Shown: piece by piece, positions 37,798-49,811 of the stretch
Numbering within the stretch: position 1 is the first letter of the stretch
Layout: each line of letters begins with the position of its first letter
Source of the DNA: Salarias fasciatus
Lineage: Eukaryota; Chordata; Actinopteri; Blenniiformes; Blenniidae
Assembly: GCF_902148845.1 (NCBI RefSeq)
Contig: NC_043760.1
Span: 16,842,994 to 16,906,993 of the forward strand
Length of the DNA stretch: 64,000 bases
Direction: 5' to 3'
Notes under the pieces: model-generated
The model's input: only the letters and a program-made list of their open reading frames with translations
Told to the model about the DNA's origin: nothing
Database searches by the model: none
Made by a program: the position numbers and the translations under genes

Positions 37798-37935
37798 CTT
37801 TTTTTTTGTCCCTCCACCCGCAGAGGTGGATCCTCAGGGCGCGCAGCAGAGACACCTGTCGCACGGTGCGTTGCCCTGAGCCAATATTGACAGAATGGGG
37901 GAAGGGTGCTCGTGAGTGTGGCGCGGGGGCGAGGA

Positions 37936-37937
37936 CA

Positions 37938-37977
<40 letters not shown>
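37936..37977. repeat. (CA)n microsatellite
   Basis: A CA run of about 42 bp in a CpG-richer block, 145 bp upstream of the (AG)n tract on the mir-375 strand. Confidence 0.95.
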
Positions 37978-37978
<1 letters not shown>

Positions 37979-38889
37979 GAAATGAATTATTCTTACGAGG
38001 CCTTTCCTCCATCCTCGCGCCCTCCCCCTCTCCGTGATGCCAGGCAACCTGTCTGACCTTTGCGCCTCTGGCAAACTGTGAAAAGGCCCATTGTAAAAAA
38101 GGATACCTGCCGTTTTGCCTGATTCGTCTTATTTGGACGTCATTTTCATATTGTCTGACTTGCAAATGACTTTGTGCTGCTGCTGCTTAGTCGCAGCCTT
38201 GTCGGAGGGCACTGGAGAAAAAAGCTCACATGTTTGAAGGGCAAATGTTTTTGACAAATTCAGCTTTCTTGAAATACTTGAAGCATATTCTGTGAAACAG
38301 GAAGAGGTGGATTCATGAGCTCAGTCCACCAGCAAGCTGTAAAATTGTATTTGGGGTAGTGAATGCATCTGTGGCCAAACTCTTATAGATCAGTTTCACT
38401 TTTTTTTAAATATATGTATTTATATTTCTTTAAAATGTTTAGGGAGCAAGATCTTCAGGCATGGTTGAATTAATTGTTTCTACCATTTTCATTTGGACTG
38501 AGGACAGAGAAGATGCATGATTATATATTTGCAGTGTGTTGTAAATCAATGACACATGAAAAAAATCAATCAGACACCTTATAAAAATATTTTCATTTTT
38601 ATTAGAACGTTATTTGACCTGGTAGGTCAAACATTCTCACTTATAGCTACTCATTTAAAATGATATCCTGGCCTGGAGGCACCAAGAAGCGGATATAAAA
38701 CAATAAAGACATGAATAAACAAAGGAAAAAAAATCCAAATTAAACTGCTATCATATCAATCCTATGAGATGATTGAAAGTTTTTACAGTGATGCACAATA
38801 AAAATAAAATAAAGGATTGTCAGCAGTACGCTGATGTAAACGTTTGCCATCAATAAAGGGGGCTTTTGAGATATTCAATATTCTGTTGA

Positions 38890-39630
38890 AAAGATTAGAT
38901 GAGCCATAATTTATCAGAGCTGACTTTTGCAACAGATGCAAACGTTTACCAGCTGATCATATTCAGGTTTTGGCCATGCCCCAAACTTAATGAATATTGG
39001 AGTACCATCTTTGGTACGTTCAGAAATGTCCTTAGTCGTACAGTGATCTCTGACCCCCATCACTCTACCACAAACACTTGGCTGGTCCAAATCCTTACAA
39101 CACATCATTGCTTGAAGAGGCTTATTCTCCCCAAATGGTCTCATTCATCCCCACCCCAATATGATAGATGGATTCAAGACATTTCACGACGCATGAGACT
39201 TAAGAAACTCAGATTCTTCTTGAGGGATTCCCTTCCAGAAAATCTAGCAGCTTTTTCTAGTCTGTATAGATACCTCACATATTGAACCTGAATACAAATG
39301 TTGTGTTCATTGATGATTAATATTTTCTTCTTCCTCTCTTTTTCTCATACTTTATTTTTCAGTTTTTCCATCTTGCTGTATTATTTCTGTTTGCTGATAC
39401 AATGTAACATTTGATTGTTGAGTCTGTCTTGTTACCTGTGGATGAGTGTGAATGAGTGATTTGTTTGGGTGGGGAAGGGCGACTTTCCCACCCATGCAGC
39501 CTGGTTTTAAGGGAGCTGTTATTTTTAAATGTGACAAAGTCAACACAGAGAAATGACCACTGTTTTGCATGTGATGTCCTTTTTTTTCTGTACCCTTCGC
39601 GTAAATGGAAACCAATGAAATGAAATAAAA
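38890..39630 (+). mobile_element. 3' fragment of an L1/Tx1-like LINE
   Basis: The frame from 38899 to 39285 contains FRFWPCPKLNEYWSTIFGTF and ends DRWIQDISRRMRLKKLRFFL plus a short tail. The F-W-x-CP-x-L-x-x-Y/FW-x-x-I pattern and the following lysine/arginine-rich block are typical of the C-terminal end of ORF2 in fish L1/Tx1-type LINEs. A T-rich 3' UTR follows and ends with AACCAATGAAATGAAATAAA near 39609, which looks like the element's A-rich tail. Reverse transcriptase and endonuclease parts are absent, so this is a 5'-truncated dead copy. The left edge is approximate. Confidence 0.65.
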
Positions 39631-40192
39631 TAATGAAGGCAGTTTTTTGTCTCAGACTAAATGAAGGACACAGAAAGAACAGTGTGTGTTATCGAAACTG
39701 GTCTGCTGTGAAACACATGTATAAATAATGTTATCTGCATATACAGTACATGTACATGACAATCACCTTCTGATAAGGCAATGCTGTTAATGTCAATCAG
39801 CTCGCTGGTCAGCCATGGAGCTGGGAATTTCCCACTGTCACACTGGAAGTGTTCACTTTACAATGAAAGGCTTGAAAAAACAAAACTGCAGATAATTGAC
39901 AAAACTTTCTCAGGTCACACGGACGATATGTTACCAGCTGGTAATGAAGACTTCCCTTTGAGAGTTGTAGATATACCAGACAAGCACATGGATTAAATTA
40001 ATAAGGTAGATGGATGGCAAATAATGCCACAAATATATACATTTACATACAACATCCAATCTACCGAACTTGAGAACTCATGGCTAATAGAGTAAAAAAA
40101 GTCAAACCACTGATCTGAGCAGCTCTGTCGGCATGATCAAGATAGAAATGGACATTTAAGAATAAAAACTTAACACTATTTTCAACAAAACA

Positions 40193-40198
40193 TTTATT
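40193..40198 (-). terminator. umps: Candidate umps polyadenylation signal
   Basis: AATAAA on the umps strand, about 1.6 kb after the stop codon. A nearer one lies at 40985-40990. The sequence does not show which is used. Confidence 0.35.
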
Positions 40199-41805
40199 GA
40201 TGTTTCCCTTACAGAAATACACTGCATTTTTTTTTTAAGAAACCAAAAGTGTAAGGAAAGAGGCGTTATCAAACACGACATTAGGCCAGGTAAATGCAGA
40301 GGGAATAAAACATTGTAAACTAGCAGAAACTCTGGTATAACAATCGAGGACTTCGGTCACAGATTTCAACATGAGCCTGCATACAAAAGAAACTGTCACA
40401 GTGAGCAAGCTTATTAGTCCGTTTAGATTATTTTGTTTTATATGAAAACACAGGGACGGTTCACGAACAAGATAATTGCTTCAACCCGCTTTCAATCGCA
40501 ACAATATTGATAAAACAATAACCGCGGTTGATAAAACTGCAAGAAACCCCTCCGCAGTTAGCCTGGTCCCTCATTTCACCTCAACCACACCAATCAAAAG
40601 TCATTTCACAGCTTATGAGAGTCACAGCAATGATAAAAAAAAAAAAAAAACTAAATCAGAAATCTAATTGTTTTGAGCATTAGTGCAGTCAACAAAAGTA
40701 AACACTCTTTATGCTGGAAATACAGGATACAGGTTTTTCAACATAAAATGCCATTAAAAAAAAAAATCCACACATTTGAACTTTTTGTTCATTTATACCT
40801 AGTGTGCCAGGTAACATCCAACAAGGGCATTTGAACAATATTTTCAACCTTTTTCTCTTCCTGATGGCAGGTTTAGGTGACTCCTATTGTAGAAGAGAAA
40901 CGCAGCCGAGGGTCATTTTTCTGGCTTTGTGATACGTTTGTTTTAAAATTGGACTTCAGAGATGATAGTAACAAAATTACTTTGTTTTATTTTTAGGAGC
41001 ATAGGAATGAGTCTTGATCTTGGTGTGGGGGACACAGACGGGAGTTCCAGTCGCAGCAGGACGGACGTTTGACACAGAGACAGTGTTACGGTGCAAGTTG
41101 CAAGGATTTACTGTGGTGCAGGGTCACAGGTAAACACTACAGGTAATTTAACAAAACTGAACGCTATATGTTCACCTGTGAACACTAATCTAATGCCAAC
41201 TAAATGTTCCACATTAGAAACTATCATGGATGGAACTTAAAATAATTTACTTGTTCTTTATACATTGCTTCAGTACAGTAAAATCAAAAGCGTGTAATTT
41301 TGAAGAACACCGATCAAAACTGTTGTTATATTTTCAAAAATCAATCAGTCAGGATGGAACACAAAATAAAACTTAGTGAAAAATGTTTTACCCACTCTCC
41401 ATTTGCGGGATATTAAACGGCCCTGAGGAATCAGTTTGAGAAGTTCTTAAGACACACTTCACGCCTGGTTGGATGGATCGCTGCCGATTTAATCTACCGG
41501 GTGAAATCTGGAAGGAAGCAATCAAAGAGGCATTGAACTGCTCAGCGACGGGACAGAATTAAGTACTACTATATATGTATATTTTCAACCACATGGCAGG
41601 AATCATCGTCCACGCTGTGTAGCCGTCTGGGTGCAGCCACACTTTTAGATGCATCAGTGTAACGTTCAGTGCACACGTCTGCAGGGTCACTGTGTGCACA
41701 GCCATGTGCTAGCTGGACTTCCTGGAGAAGCCCTGCAGTTCGCCCTGCAGGTCCTCAGAGAATTTTCATTTTAACGGACTGCAGTAAACGTCGCTCCAGA
41801 GCTTC

Positions 41806-44800
41806 CTATTGGCCAACCCGGCCCACTCGCTTTGCGTACGCGTCCCAGCCCGACTTTCTGTATGACTCGGCAGCTTTCAGCCTATCGGGCGCCTCCAAAA
41901 CACCCCGGCCGACGATGATGATGTCAGAGCCTTTGCTGGCGATGACGTCCTCTGGGGTGGAGTACTGTTGGCCCAGCAGATCTCCTGTCAGAAGGCAGAG
42001 GAGGAGAAGCAGCTAATGAAGGAAGGCTGGTTCAAGGCAGAGACAGGAACCATTTCTGGTCCTGCAGCGCCACCCTGTGTTTAAGATAAGATATGAAGAC
42101 AGGAACTGACGAGGAAAACAAAGCTATTTGCTTCTACAAATCCTGTACTGGCTCATATCGTCTAGGAGAATATAACAGTTTACTACAGGCTGCTTACACT
42201 GTGGTCAGCTGGTTTTTGGTGGACAACAATTGAAGATTTTTAAAGAGGAGATAAGAGACTGAAGTTACTGTTCTTCCACAAACTTGTGCACCACCGAGTT
42301 TTTTTCCAAGTGTGAGAGATTTCAGAATCTATTTGCACAAGGTATCTATGCTGAAGTGAAGATGGACAAAAAAAGGGGAGATTTCAATTTTTAGTAGGAG
42401 AAAAGTCTGCTTTCATCTTACAATGTTAAAAAATACGTATATCAGGGACAAAAATAAACTGGACAGTGGTCAGAGTGTCAAGTATGCAGCCTTAAAGGAA
42501 TCTTTGCCTTTGCATGGTGACACCCGTTAATCACCAAAGAGGCAAGCTCACAATTTTAGAAGGGACAACTGTCCCCCACTTGTTCTCTGGGATTCGTAAA
42601 GAGTTAGAGATTTTAAGGTCGGGGTCTGCAACCCATAGGACTAAAAGAGCCATTTCTGCAACCATCATCCGAATAAAATTCATCTGGAACAACAAAACAA
42701 GTTGAACACCGAAAGTCTCTGCTGTTAATTGTTGCCTTGTAACAGGGGTCAGGGTTAAGGTCAACTCAGGAACCACATCTGCCTCTTTTGTGGATTCATA
42801 CAAGCTCCCTGAAGCTTTCCTGAAATAAAGCTCTATAAACCGTTTTTTTTTTTAAATCTTAGACATAAAAAGAAATCTTTAAAATAAAATAAATTTTCTC
42901 CTAAAATAGTCCAAATAACTTTACCGGTGGAATAAATGTAAAAAATTGCTCAAAACTACTAGAACAGCCAAAATAAAGTAAAAGTAACCCAAACATGGTG
43001 AAAATCAAAACAATTGCCACGGTTACCTCCAGTCTGCATTTGCACGCCGGGGGTCATGTGGATGAACTCTGGCCTCTTCGTCACACTGGAGCCACAGATG
43101 AATCCAATGACAAAGTCTGAGTGCTCCTCTGCCATCCGCAGCTGTAAAGACGTTATCAATGAAGATCTATGCAATAAAATACAACTTGAAAATACATTGA
43201 AATGAAAAACTGTCCTTACCACGGCCGCTGTGTATTCACCGGTAGCCAGCGACCCTTGGGAGCTCATCTGTGCGATGAGCAAACAGCCTCGGCCCAGAGG
43301 CTTTCCTACGGCGCTCAGACCTTTCACGACCCCGGGCCCCGGCACCGCGTGGGCGTTCACTATATGAGACCAGGAAGAGATCTGGTACACTCCACCTGCA
43401 GAGCAGACGCGTGAACTGTGTGAGACCGCTGTAGGTGTTGAAAAGGAAGACCTTTAAAGCGAAAAACTGCATTAATGAGATTCGTCACCTTCATACTGGT
43501 GCTTGACCGTGTTCCCAATGTCGGCAAACTTGCGATCTTCAAAGATGAGGAAGTTGTGTTTCTCAGCTGCAGCCTGCAGTTTCTGGCTGAAAGCAGCCGT
43601 GTAGTCCTGTTAGCGCATGAAATACTGACATCAATCCACTGATTCTGTCAAACACCAGCACGGTTACATGCAGATCGGTCGTCGCAGTACCTTCAGGATG
43701 TCCACGTGGGTCTTCAGCAAGCAGATCTTTGGGCCCAGAGAGTCGGCCAGCTGGAGCAGCTCCTCGCTGGAGGTCAGGTCAGCAGACACACACAGGTTGG
43801 ACTGCTTCTCCTCCATGATCGTCAAAAGTTTGGATGCCAGAGGGTGAATGTCTGCAGACAAAATGCAGCATTAGTTTCTGTACTGATCTGCCAAATCCGG
43901 GTGTACTCACAGATATCTCATTCAGATTAAAAAAAAAGTATGATGGTGTCTAAACCTTAAAAATATAAGTATGTGTGCACTAAAACAACGTACTTGGTAG
44001 CTTGGCTCTGTCCATATAGGTCAGCTGCTGGTTTTGTTCCACACATGGCTTCTTGGCAGCAGGAGTGTCATTTCCATTCTCCTTTTTGGAGCTAAAAAAA
44101 AAAAAGGAAAGGTGGAGCAAACAAAAAGGAAATTCACTTTATATTTGTCATTCATGTAGTTTGCACTGAAGATACAGAGACTGTGCTAGCCAATAGAGCC
44201 AGTAATGTAGTACAGAAGTGCACCTGAATGTGTTATTGTCCAGGATGAACTTGCGGACATTCTGAGCGGTTTCGGCACTGATGCGCTCAGCTGCCAACAG
44301 GACGTTGATCAGCTTGAACATGGAGATGACAGGATGGAGTTTGATTCCTCGAGAGGCCAACATTTCCACTCCACCTTGCTCTCGGTCCATTAGTACAATG
44401 GCGTCTGTCACCTTCAGGAAACAAATCCTTATGAATGTCATGAAATCCAGGGGCACAAAACAAATAAAGTCTCTCATCTACTGACAGATTTCTGCTCGTT
44501 TACCTTCAGACCCTCTTTACAGAGCACCTCTGCCGTCTCCAGGATGCTGCTGCCGCTGGTCACGGTATCTTCGATGACCAGACATATATCCCCGTCACGA
44601 TACGACCCTTCCACCAGTCGCTTGGTTCCTGCAGCAGAGCGCCACAATGTTTATCATTCGACAAACTGGAAGTTTAGAGGAAAGCTGTGACTGACATAAA
44701 CACATCAGTAATAACTGAGATCTGAGATAAAGCTCAGTGAGCTGTGCAGCAACCTCAGGTGACGAGCAAATAACACTCACTGGATAAGTTACAGCTCCCT

Positions 44801-46624
44801 GTGACATTGTTTTGTTTACACTAAGCACAGAAGATCGAGCAGTCATCCAAACTGCAGATCTGAGGAGTCTGTTACTCTCATTTGTGGTGTATATTCAACA
44901 GTGAGGGACTCTATACTTGACACTTTTTGACAGAGCAAGTACATTGGCAGGTGTGTAGAGTTCTGTGTGTATGCTGCTGTCTTCAGGGTGAATGTATACA
45001 TACATGCAACAGAGAACAGTCAACAGAATCCGTCCTTCAAAGAGAACTGCAGAATGCTCTCAAAACTTTGTAAGAGGAGTAACATTTTATCACCAGTCCA
45101 TAGAAGTGTGTGTTTTCCTAATATGGATATGCAGTTTGCAGGAGCAGAGAGGTCTGTCCTTGGCACTGCGCTTCCCTTTCTTATCAGACACTGTGCGGAC
45201 GGTTTCAAATGTGTACATATGCAAGTATATATGTGTCATTTCTGCACAAATGAAAGTCCAGATCCCAGTTTTAGTGTTGTGCCTGACTTACCGTAGTCCT
45301 TAGCCTCCTTGCGCCTGATGAGCATAGGAAGTTCATGTCTGGAGCAGATAATAGTGGCCAAAGGTAGAGCAGTGTAAGGAACGCCACACACAGAGTCAAA
45401 CTGCAGCTCCTCATCCAGGACCCTCTGGTATATGAGACTTGAAACCTATAAACACAATAAAGTTAACACATGAATATAGCTGAATGACTAACACAGTTGA
45501 AAAAAGCTGAGATGAAGCAGATTCCAAGGCTTGCTACTCACTGATCCATGTTAAACCTGTATTTTGGACACTATCTGCCATCAAATGTTAGTTTTTTTCC
45601 CCACAAAGATATGCTCTAATTACTATGCAAACATGCTACTTTTGTAGCGAGTCAAGTGAAACCGGTTTCTAACCACTAAAAGAAACTACATCAGATATTC
45701 TCTCCCACTGCATCTCTTCCATTGGCTTCATTTTCACCCTATCAGAGAGCTTGATAAACTTAATGACTGATAACAATCGATGATAACCACATCCTGGGTG
45801 GTTCCAGTGACCTTCATTCGGTGTAAAATGTGACATCTAGCTTTTGACAGTTATTACTTTTGAATACTTCAGCAAAACATTAATGGCTGCTGACAGAAAC
45901 CTTGATATATGGCATCATGTAGCACATCATTACTTATTTACTCCCTTTCATAATTTTGATTCTGTCGATATTTAACTGATCACTGTCACCTCACTTTGTT
46001 TACCAAATGTAGTCATCCTGTACCTGTAGGGTACAGCAAATATACCTCAGCATACAGGTTCTTTGCGTTAATTTTTCACATTTTGTTTGAAATATTAAAA
46101 AAGAGAAGTGTAATTGGCGCCATATCAAAAAAGCGACACGAATTCAAAATAACTTGTGACTGGCGGGAGAGACAAGCTTAGAAGAGGCAATTCAATATGT
46201 CACAGCTCAGCAGGTTCAGGATAGTTAAGATAACTGAAGAGCTCAGTAATCTATGTGCGCGTGTGTGCGCGCGCGAGCACGGGGGTCTCATTGATAACCC
46301 TTCACTGCGATAAGACAGCCACGTGCGAATCGATTTCACTCCTAAACCGGAGAAAAGAAGACGTGGTTGTCGAGCTGTGCCGTCATGGAGCTTACAGAAA
46401 GAAAAGCTGTTGTTTCGGGGTGTTCGGCCCCCTCTGGTTCCCGGGGAGCAGCAGCAGCAGCAGCACGTGCTCACCTGGTTCATGAGCGCGGGATGGGACA
46501 CCAGCACCCTCAGGTCGATGTAAATGGGCGTCATCAAGCCGCTCTTCAGTTTATACTCTCCGAACTTCACCGCGTTCACGTCGTGAAGCTTCAGGATCAG
46601 TTCATCCACGCAGACGCTCTCCAT
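41806..46624 (-). CDS. umps: Uridine monophosphate synthase (OPRT-OMP decarboxylase)
   Basis: Ten coding exons: 46475-46624, 45292-45445, 44504-44628, 44224-44411, 43994-44091, 43691-43851, 43489-43606, 43220-43395, 43027-43141 and 41806-41984. All are bounded by GT-AG and join in frame to 487 aa (human 480). The cytosolic enzyme performs the last two steps of de novo pyrimidine synthesis, orotate to OMP to UMP. The N-terminal orotate phosphoribosyltransferase begins [22 protein letters not shown] and has [11 protein letters not shown] and the PRPP-binding motif [12 protein letters not shown] (about 118-129). A variable linker (about 206-240, [20 protein letters not shown]) leads to the decarboxylase. 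That domain has [18 protein letters not shown], the catalytic signature [10 protein letters not shown] (about 316-325) and a phosphate-binding end SDIIIVGRG. The protein stops after [12 protein letters not shown]. Eight of the nine introns are under 1.04 kb and six are under 150 bp. Confidence 0.96.
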
Positions 46625-46689
46625 CTTGTCGCGAACTCACAGAAATCCAACCAGCAAACTTGTAGTAGTCGCACACTAAACTTCTGTGT

Positions 46690-46770
46690 TCCACAACTTC
46701 CGGTGCAGCAGCAATGCTATTCCGCTTTGGGGTTTTCACAATAAAAGCCCCGCGTGGTCAGCACGTGACT
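46690..46770 (-). promoter_or_regulatory. umps: umps proximal promoter: ETS site and E-box
   Basis: ACTTCCGG (CCGGAAGT on the gene strand) lies at 46696-46703, about 75 bp upstream of the ATG. A CACGTG E-box lies at 46762-46767. No TATA box is seen. ETS sites mark housekeeping promoters, and CACGTG is bound by MYC/USF, which drive nucleotide-synthesis genes. Use of these sites is inferred. Confidence 0.5.
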
Positions 46771-47389
46771 TCAACAATAAAATAAATGAAGACGCTTTCA
46801 AGGTCATTGAAATTGCCGTGTATTTAGCAGCTTTATTAACTTTAAAGGTAGGAAACATGGATAAACACTACTCACAACAGTTAGGTTTATTTGGGTGGAT
46901 TTTCAGGATGAACCTAAAATGCAGCATAACCTTTCCAGGTGAACTCTGGCTCACTCTGCAACCCTGAATTAAATCAAAGCAACATAAACCTTGAACGAAT
47001 TATTATTTTAAGGTTATATTCAGATAATTGTGAGCTAACACCTGTGATTTATGCTTAAGGAAGCCTGCAGGGCACGAATATATTCCAGTGCAATCAAACA
47101 AATAGCTTTTTCTTGATCTGATATGATTCTGCATAGTTTTTTTTTTTATGAACGTTGTTTGCTTTCCAGCAACTCATCAAGCTCCTTTCTTTGATAGTTG
47201 TTTGGATAACTGAATTTGTGAATATAAGTTAATACAGTGTCCTGTGAAGGTCTAAAAACACAACGTGTATGTGGAGAGTGATTTGTTTTATTTGTCTTAA
47301 ACCTGGCTATCTTCAAAATAGTGGAATTTTTATCAGGGCAAAAATGAACACTTTTATTTTCAGTGCAAAGAATCAAAAAGAAACACAAC

Positions 47390-48325
47390 ATTTCAAACTG
47401 AGAGCTTGGTTGGCTCATTGGAGTCTGAGTGCACTGTCTGATCCATCAGGACTGTTTCTTTGTGGTGGGGCAGCTGCAGTTTCCCTGATTGTCCCTGCAG
47501 GGCCAAACAGCTGGATGACAAGTTGCGTCTCCAGCTTTGGTCACAGTGGCCTTTTTGAACGAGGTGTTCGTTTTCAGAGAAGGTGTTTGGACTGTAGTTG
47601 GTAGGGCTTTTTTGTTTGCATCCTTCAGAGAATAGAAGAAAAAAAAAAAACATTATAATAATCACAAAGGAAAATTCATTCTCACTGTTACTCCACACAG
47701 AAAAGAACATAATAAACAAGTTAAAAATATTAAATAAGTAAATGTTAAATATTCATCTGTACACGGCTTAAAATTCCAAGAATTGAGACGGCTCTGGAAA
47801 TGAAGGGCTTTGGTGTTCAGGACCTCTTTTCTCACCTTCTGCTGATTCTTCTTCCCGACAGAGGGCTCTCCTCAGCTTTTCCATCTCCTCTTATTCTGCT
47901 TCACAGCCTTCCTCTACTCATTCATGCCCTCTTTGTCAGAAGTAAGGGCTCTTCTCCTAAATTTTGACACTTGCTCCTCTTGGAGCTTTTTTTCCCCTCT
48001 TTGTCCATATTGTCTTTTTCTGTCTGAAATTCCTCTCAGCTTCTGAATACTGACTTTTTCCTTGATGTAGGCCTTCATCATCCTCGCCATCCCTTTTGTC
48101 TTAAAGCCTCTCTCTCATCAATCATGTTTAAAAGATCCCATCTTCAGACAATGTTCCCTGACTTCCTTAAATAAAGTTTTTCTTTCTGTCTTTTTTTTTC
48201 TTCCTTAAAGCTGGAAAGCCTCCCTCCTGCGCTGTAAGTTGGACTTCTCCTGACTTTCGGCCTTTCTCTGGATGGCCATTTCTTTCTTCTGTTCGTCAAA
48301 GCCTTTTCTTTCTTGTTTTTTGAAA
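47390..48325 (-). pseudogene. Decayed coiled-coil-like reading frame between umps and poglut2
   Basis: On the minus strand, 48325-48208 reads FFKKQERKGFDEQKKEMAIQ and on to RRREAFQL, a charged heptad-like stretch that ends in a stop. The same frame continues with similar composition (KLFKEVREH-type, then MKAYIKEKVSIQKLRGISDR and KLQEEQVSKFRRRALTSDKE) but is interrupted by about five stops down to about 47820. A further open block at 47393-47625 (CKQKSPTNYSPNTFSENEHL..., ending NEPTKLSV and stop) follows a pyrimidine-rich tract and an AG acceptor, like a terminal exon. Long persistence of one lysine/arginine/glutamate-rich frame with stops suggests a dead gene for a coiled-coil protein. I cannot name the parent. 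The alternative is chance bias from a purine-rich tract. Confidence 0.4.
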
Positions 48326-48329
48326 AACA

Positions 48330-49700
48330 AAATATTTGCTCAAATGTGGGTGTTTATGCATAGTACCATAAAATGCTTTCGGCCAATTTGCGTGATGACC
48401 AATTGTGCTGCACACATAATGGATCTGTTATTTGCTCAAAGTTCTGTTGCTTGGTCTGTGCATTTTAAACAATATTAGTATGCAATTGACTGATCATACA
48501 GGTTTATACTTGCTCAGTCTATCAATCTTGTGAATTTGTTAATTTTGTACAGAGGTTAACCCTTAACACTAATTTAAGGACAGAACCATCCAACCAGGAA
48601 AATGGCCTTGTGCATGGGATGATTTCTAATTGCATTGCTGACATGTTTTTCAAACACATCCTCTTTACGTTCCTCTTCACATTGAACCCCAAGACATGCA
48701 TAGCCCAAATCCATAATGTGATTTGCATTTGCACCTGTGAAAATCAGTCAATTTGTAGAGCACATCTCAATGAATATACCACCATTTAAATGGTTCATAA
48801 CACAAAATATAAGGGAAGTTAACAGACACGTCAACCTAGAAACATGCCCTCTAGTAGATATTGTCATTTGTAATTTTACTGTATCCACTAGAAATCACAC
48901 AACCTTCTAGTGTAGTCGAAGTAGTGTGCATGGCCAATCAAATCCAACCCATGAACCCATGAAAACACAGGCTGCAGCCTGCAACACGTCTCCAATGCAC
49001 TGTTTTTTATTGACCACTAGATGTCCTACTCGAGCTGTTTTGTGAAACTTCGACAAATCAACTGTGAATAAAAATCCTCGATCAGCGATCAGTAATCCCA
49101 TGTATAGCACCCACCGCCTGGGTTCGATTTTACCAACAACAGAACCACAGATATATAGACAAAGGCCTTTTTTTTTTTAAATCAAAGTACCACTGCCACT
49201 GAATCAGGTCAACCGGAAGTGATACAGCGTTCCCAACCTCACGCATCTCTATGAGGAGCGACACCAATGGTCCAGGAGGAGTCACTACAACACCATATTA
49301 ACAGGGTTTTGTAGGGATCGATTGATTTAGATATTATTTTGGACATGTGTATGAAATGAAAGGTTGAATTATATAAAATTAAAGCAAAAAAAAAAAAAAA
49401 CCCACAAAAACAAAAAAAAAAAGGCTGCACATTCCATCAATCATAATAGAGGAATGAAAAGAAGAATAAACGATTTTATCAAACCTATTAATCCAGTGTT
49501 GTGGACTTCATTACATTTTTACTTTTTTCAACATTTTCATAAGATATTGTTTATTGCAGCTGTTAGGATCCTTGAGGAATAATAATGCAAAACAAGTCTT
49601 CCTATTTTCCCCTCAGAAGATTCCTTCCCATGGCTTACCACACTAACGCTTAGGACAGTGAGAGAGAAAAAAGACAACGACATAAAAAACAAAAAAAATA
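48330..49700. other. Intergenic stretch before the poglut2 3' end
   Basis: AT-rich DNA with no supported exon. A CCACTAGATGTCC motif occurs near 49014 and A-rich runs near 49387-49422. Nothing else could be recognised. Confidence 0.5.
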
Positions 49701-49708
49701 TATATATT

Positions 49709-49714
49709 TTTATT
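49709..49714 (-). terminator. poglut2: poglut2 polyadenylation signal
   Basis: AATAAA on the poglut2 strand, about 100 nt after the stop codon. It is the first signal in that direction and gives a short 3' UTR. Confidence 0.6.
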
Positions 49715-49811
49715 ACAAATGAAAATGTCAAAGTTATACAATCAAGTCACAATTTCAGGAAAAAAAGGCTGTATATCAAATATGAGTTGGGGCTCTGTGG
49801 CTAACAGGTTC

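Larger units (their letters stand above)
37980..41805. other. Intergenic region between mir-375 and umps, including umps 3' UTR
   Basis: No host coding exon was found. The stretch contains a LINE remnant (38890-39630), two A-rich runs (near 40636 and 40757) and, at its right end, the probable 3' UTR of umps. In human the neighbour of MIR375 is CFAP65. I saw no CFAP65-like coding piece here. Confidence 0.55.

Noticed and set aside
37485-38165. 226-codon minus-strand frame across the mir-375 promoter
   Set aside because: Most of it is translated AG and CA microsatellite, with no conserved part. The real gene here is the microRNA.
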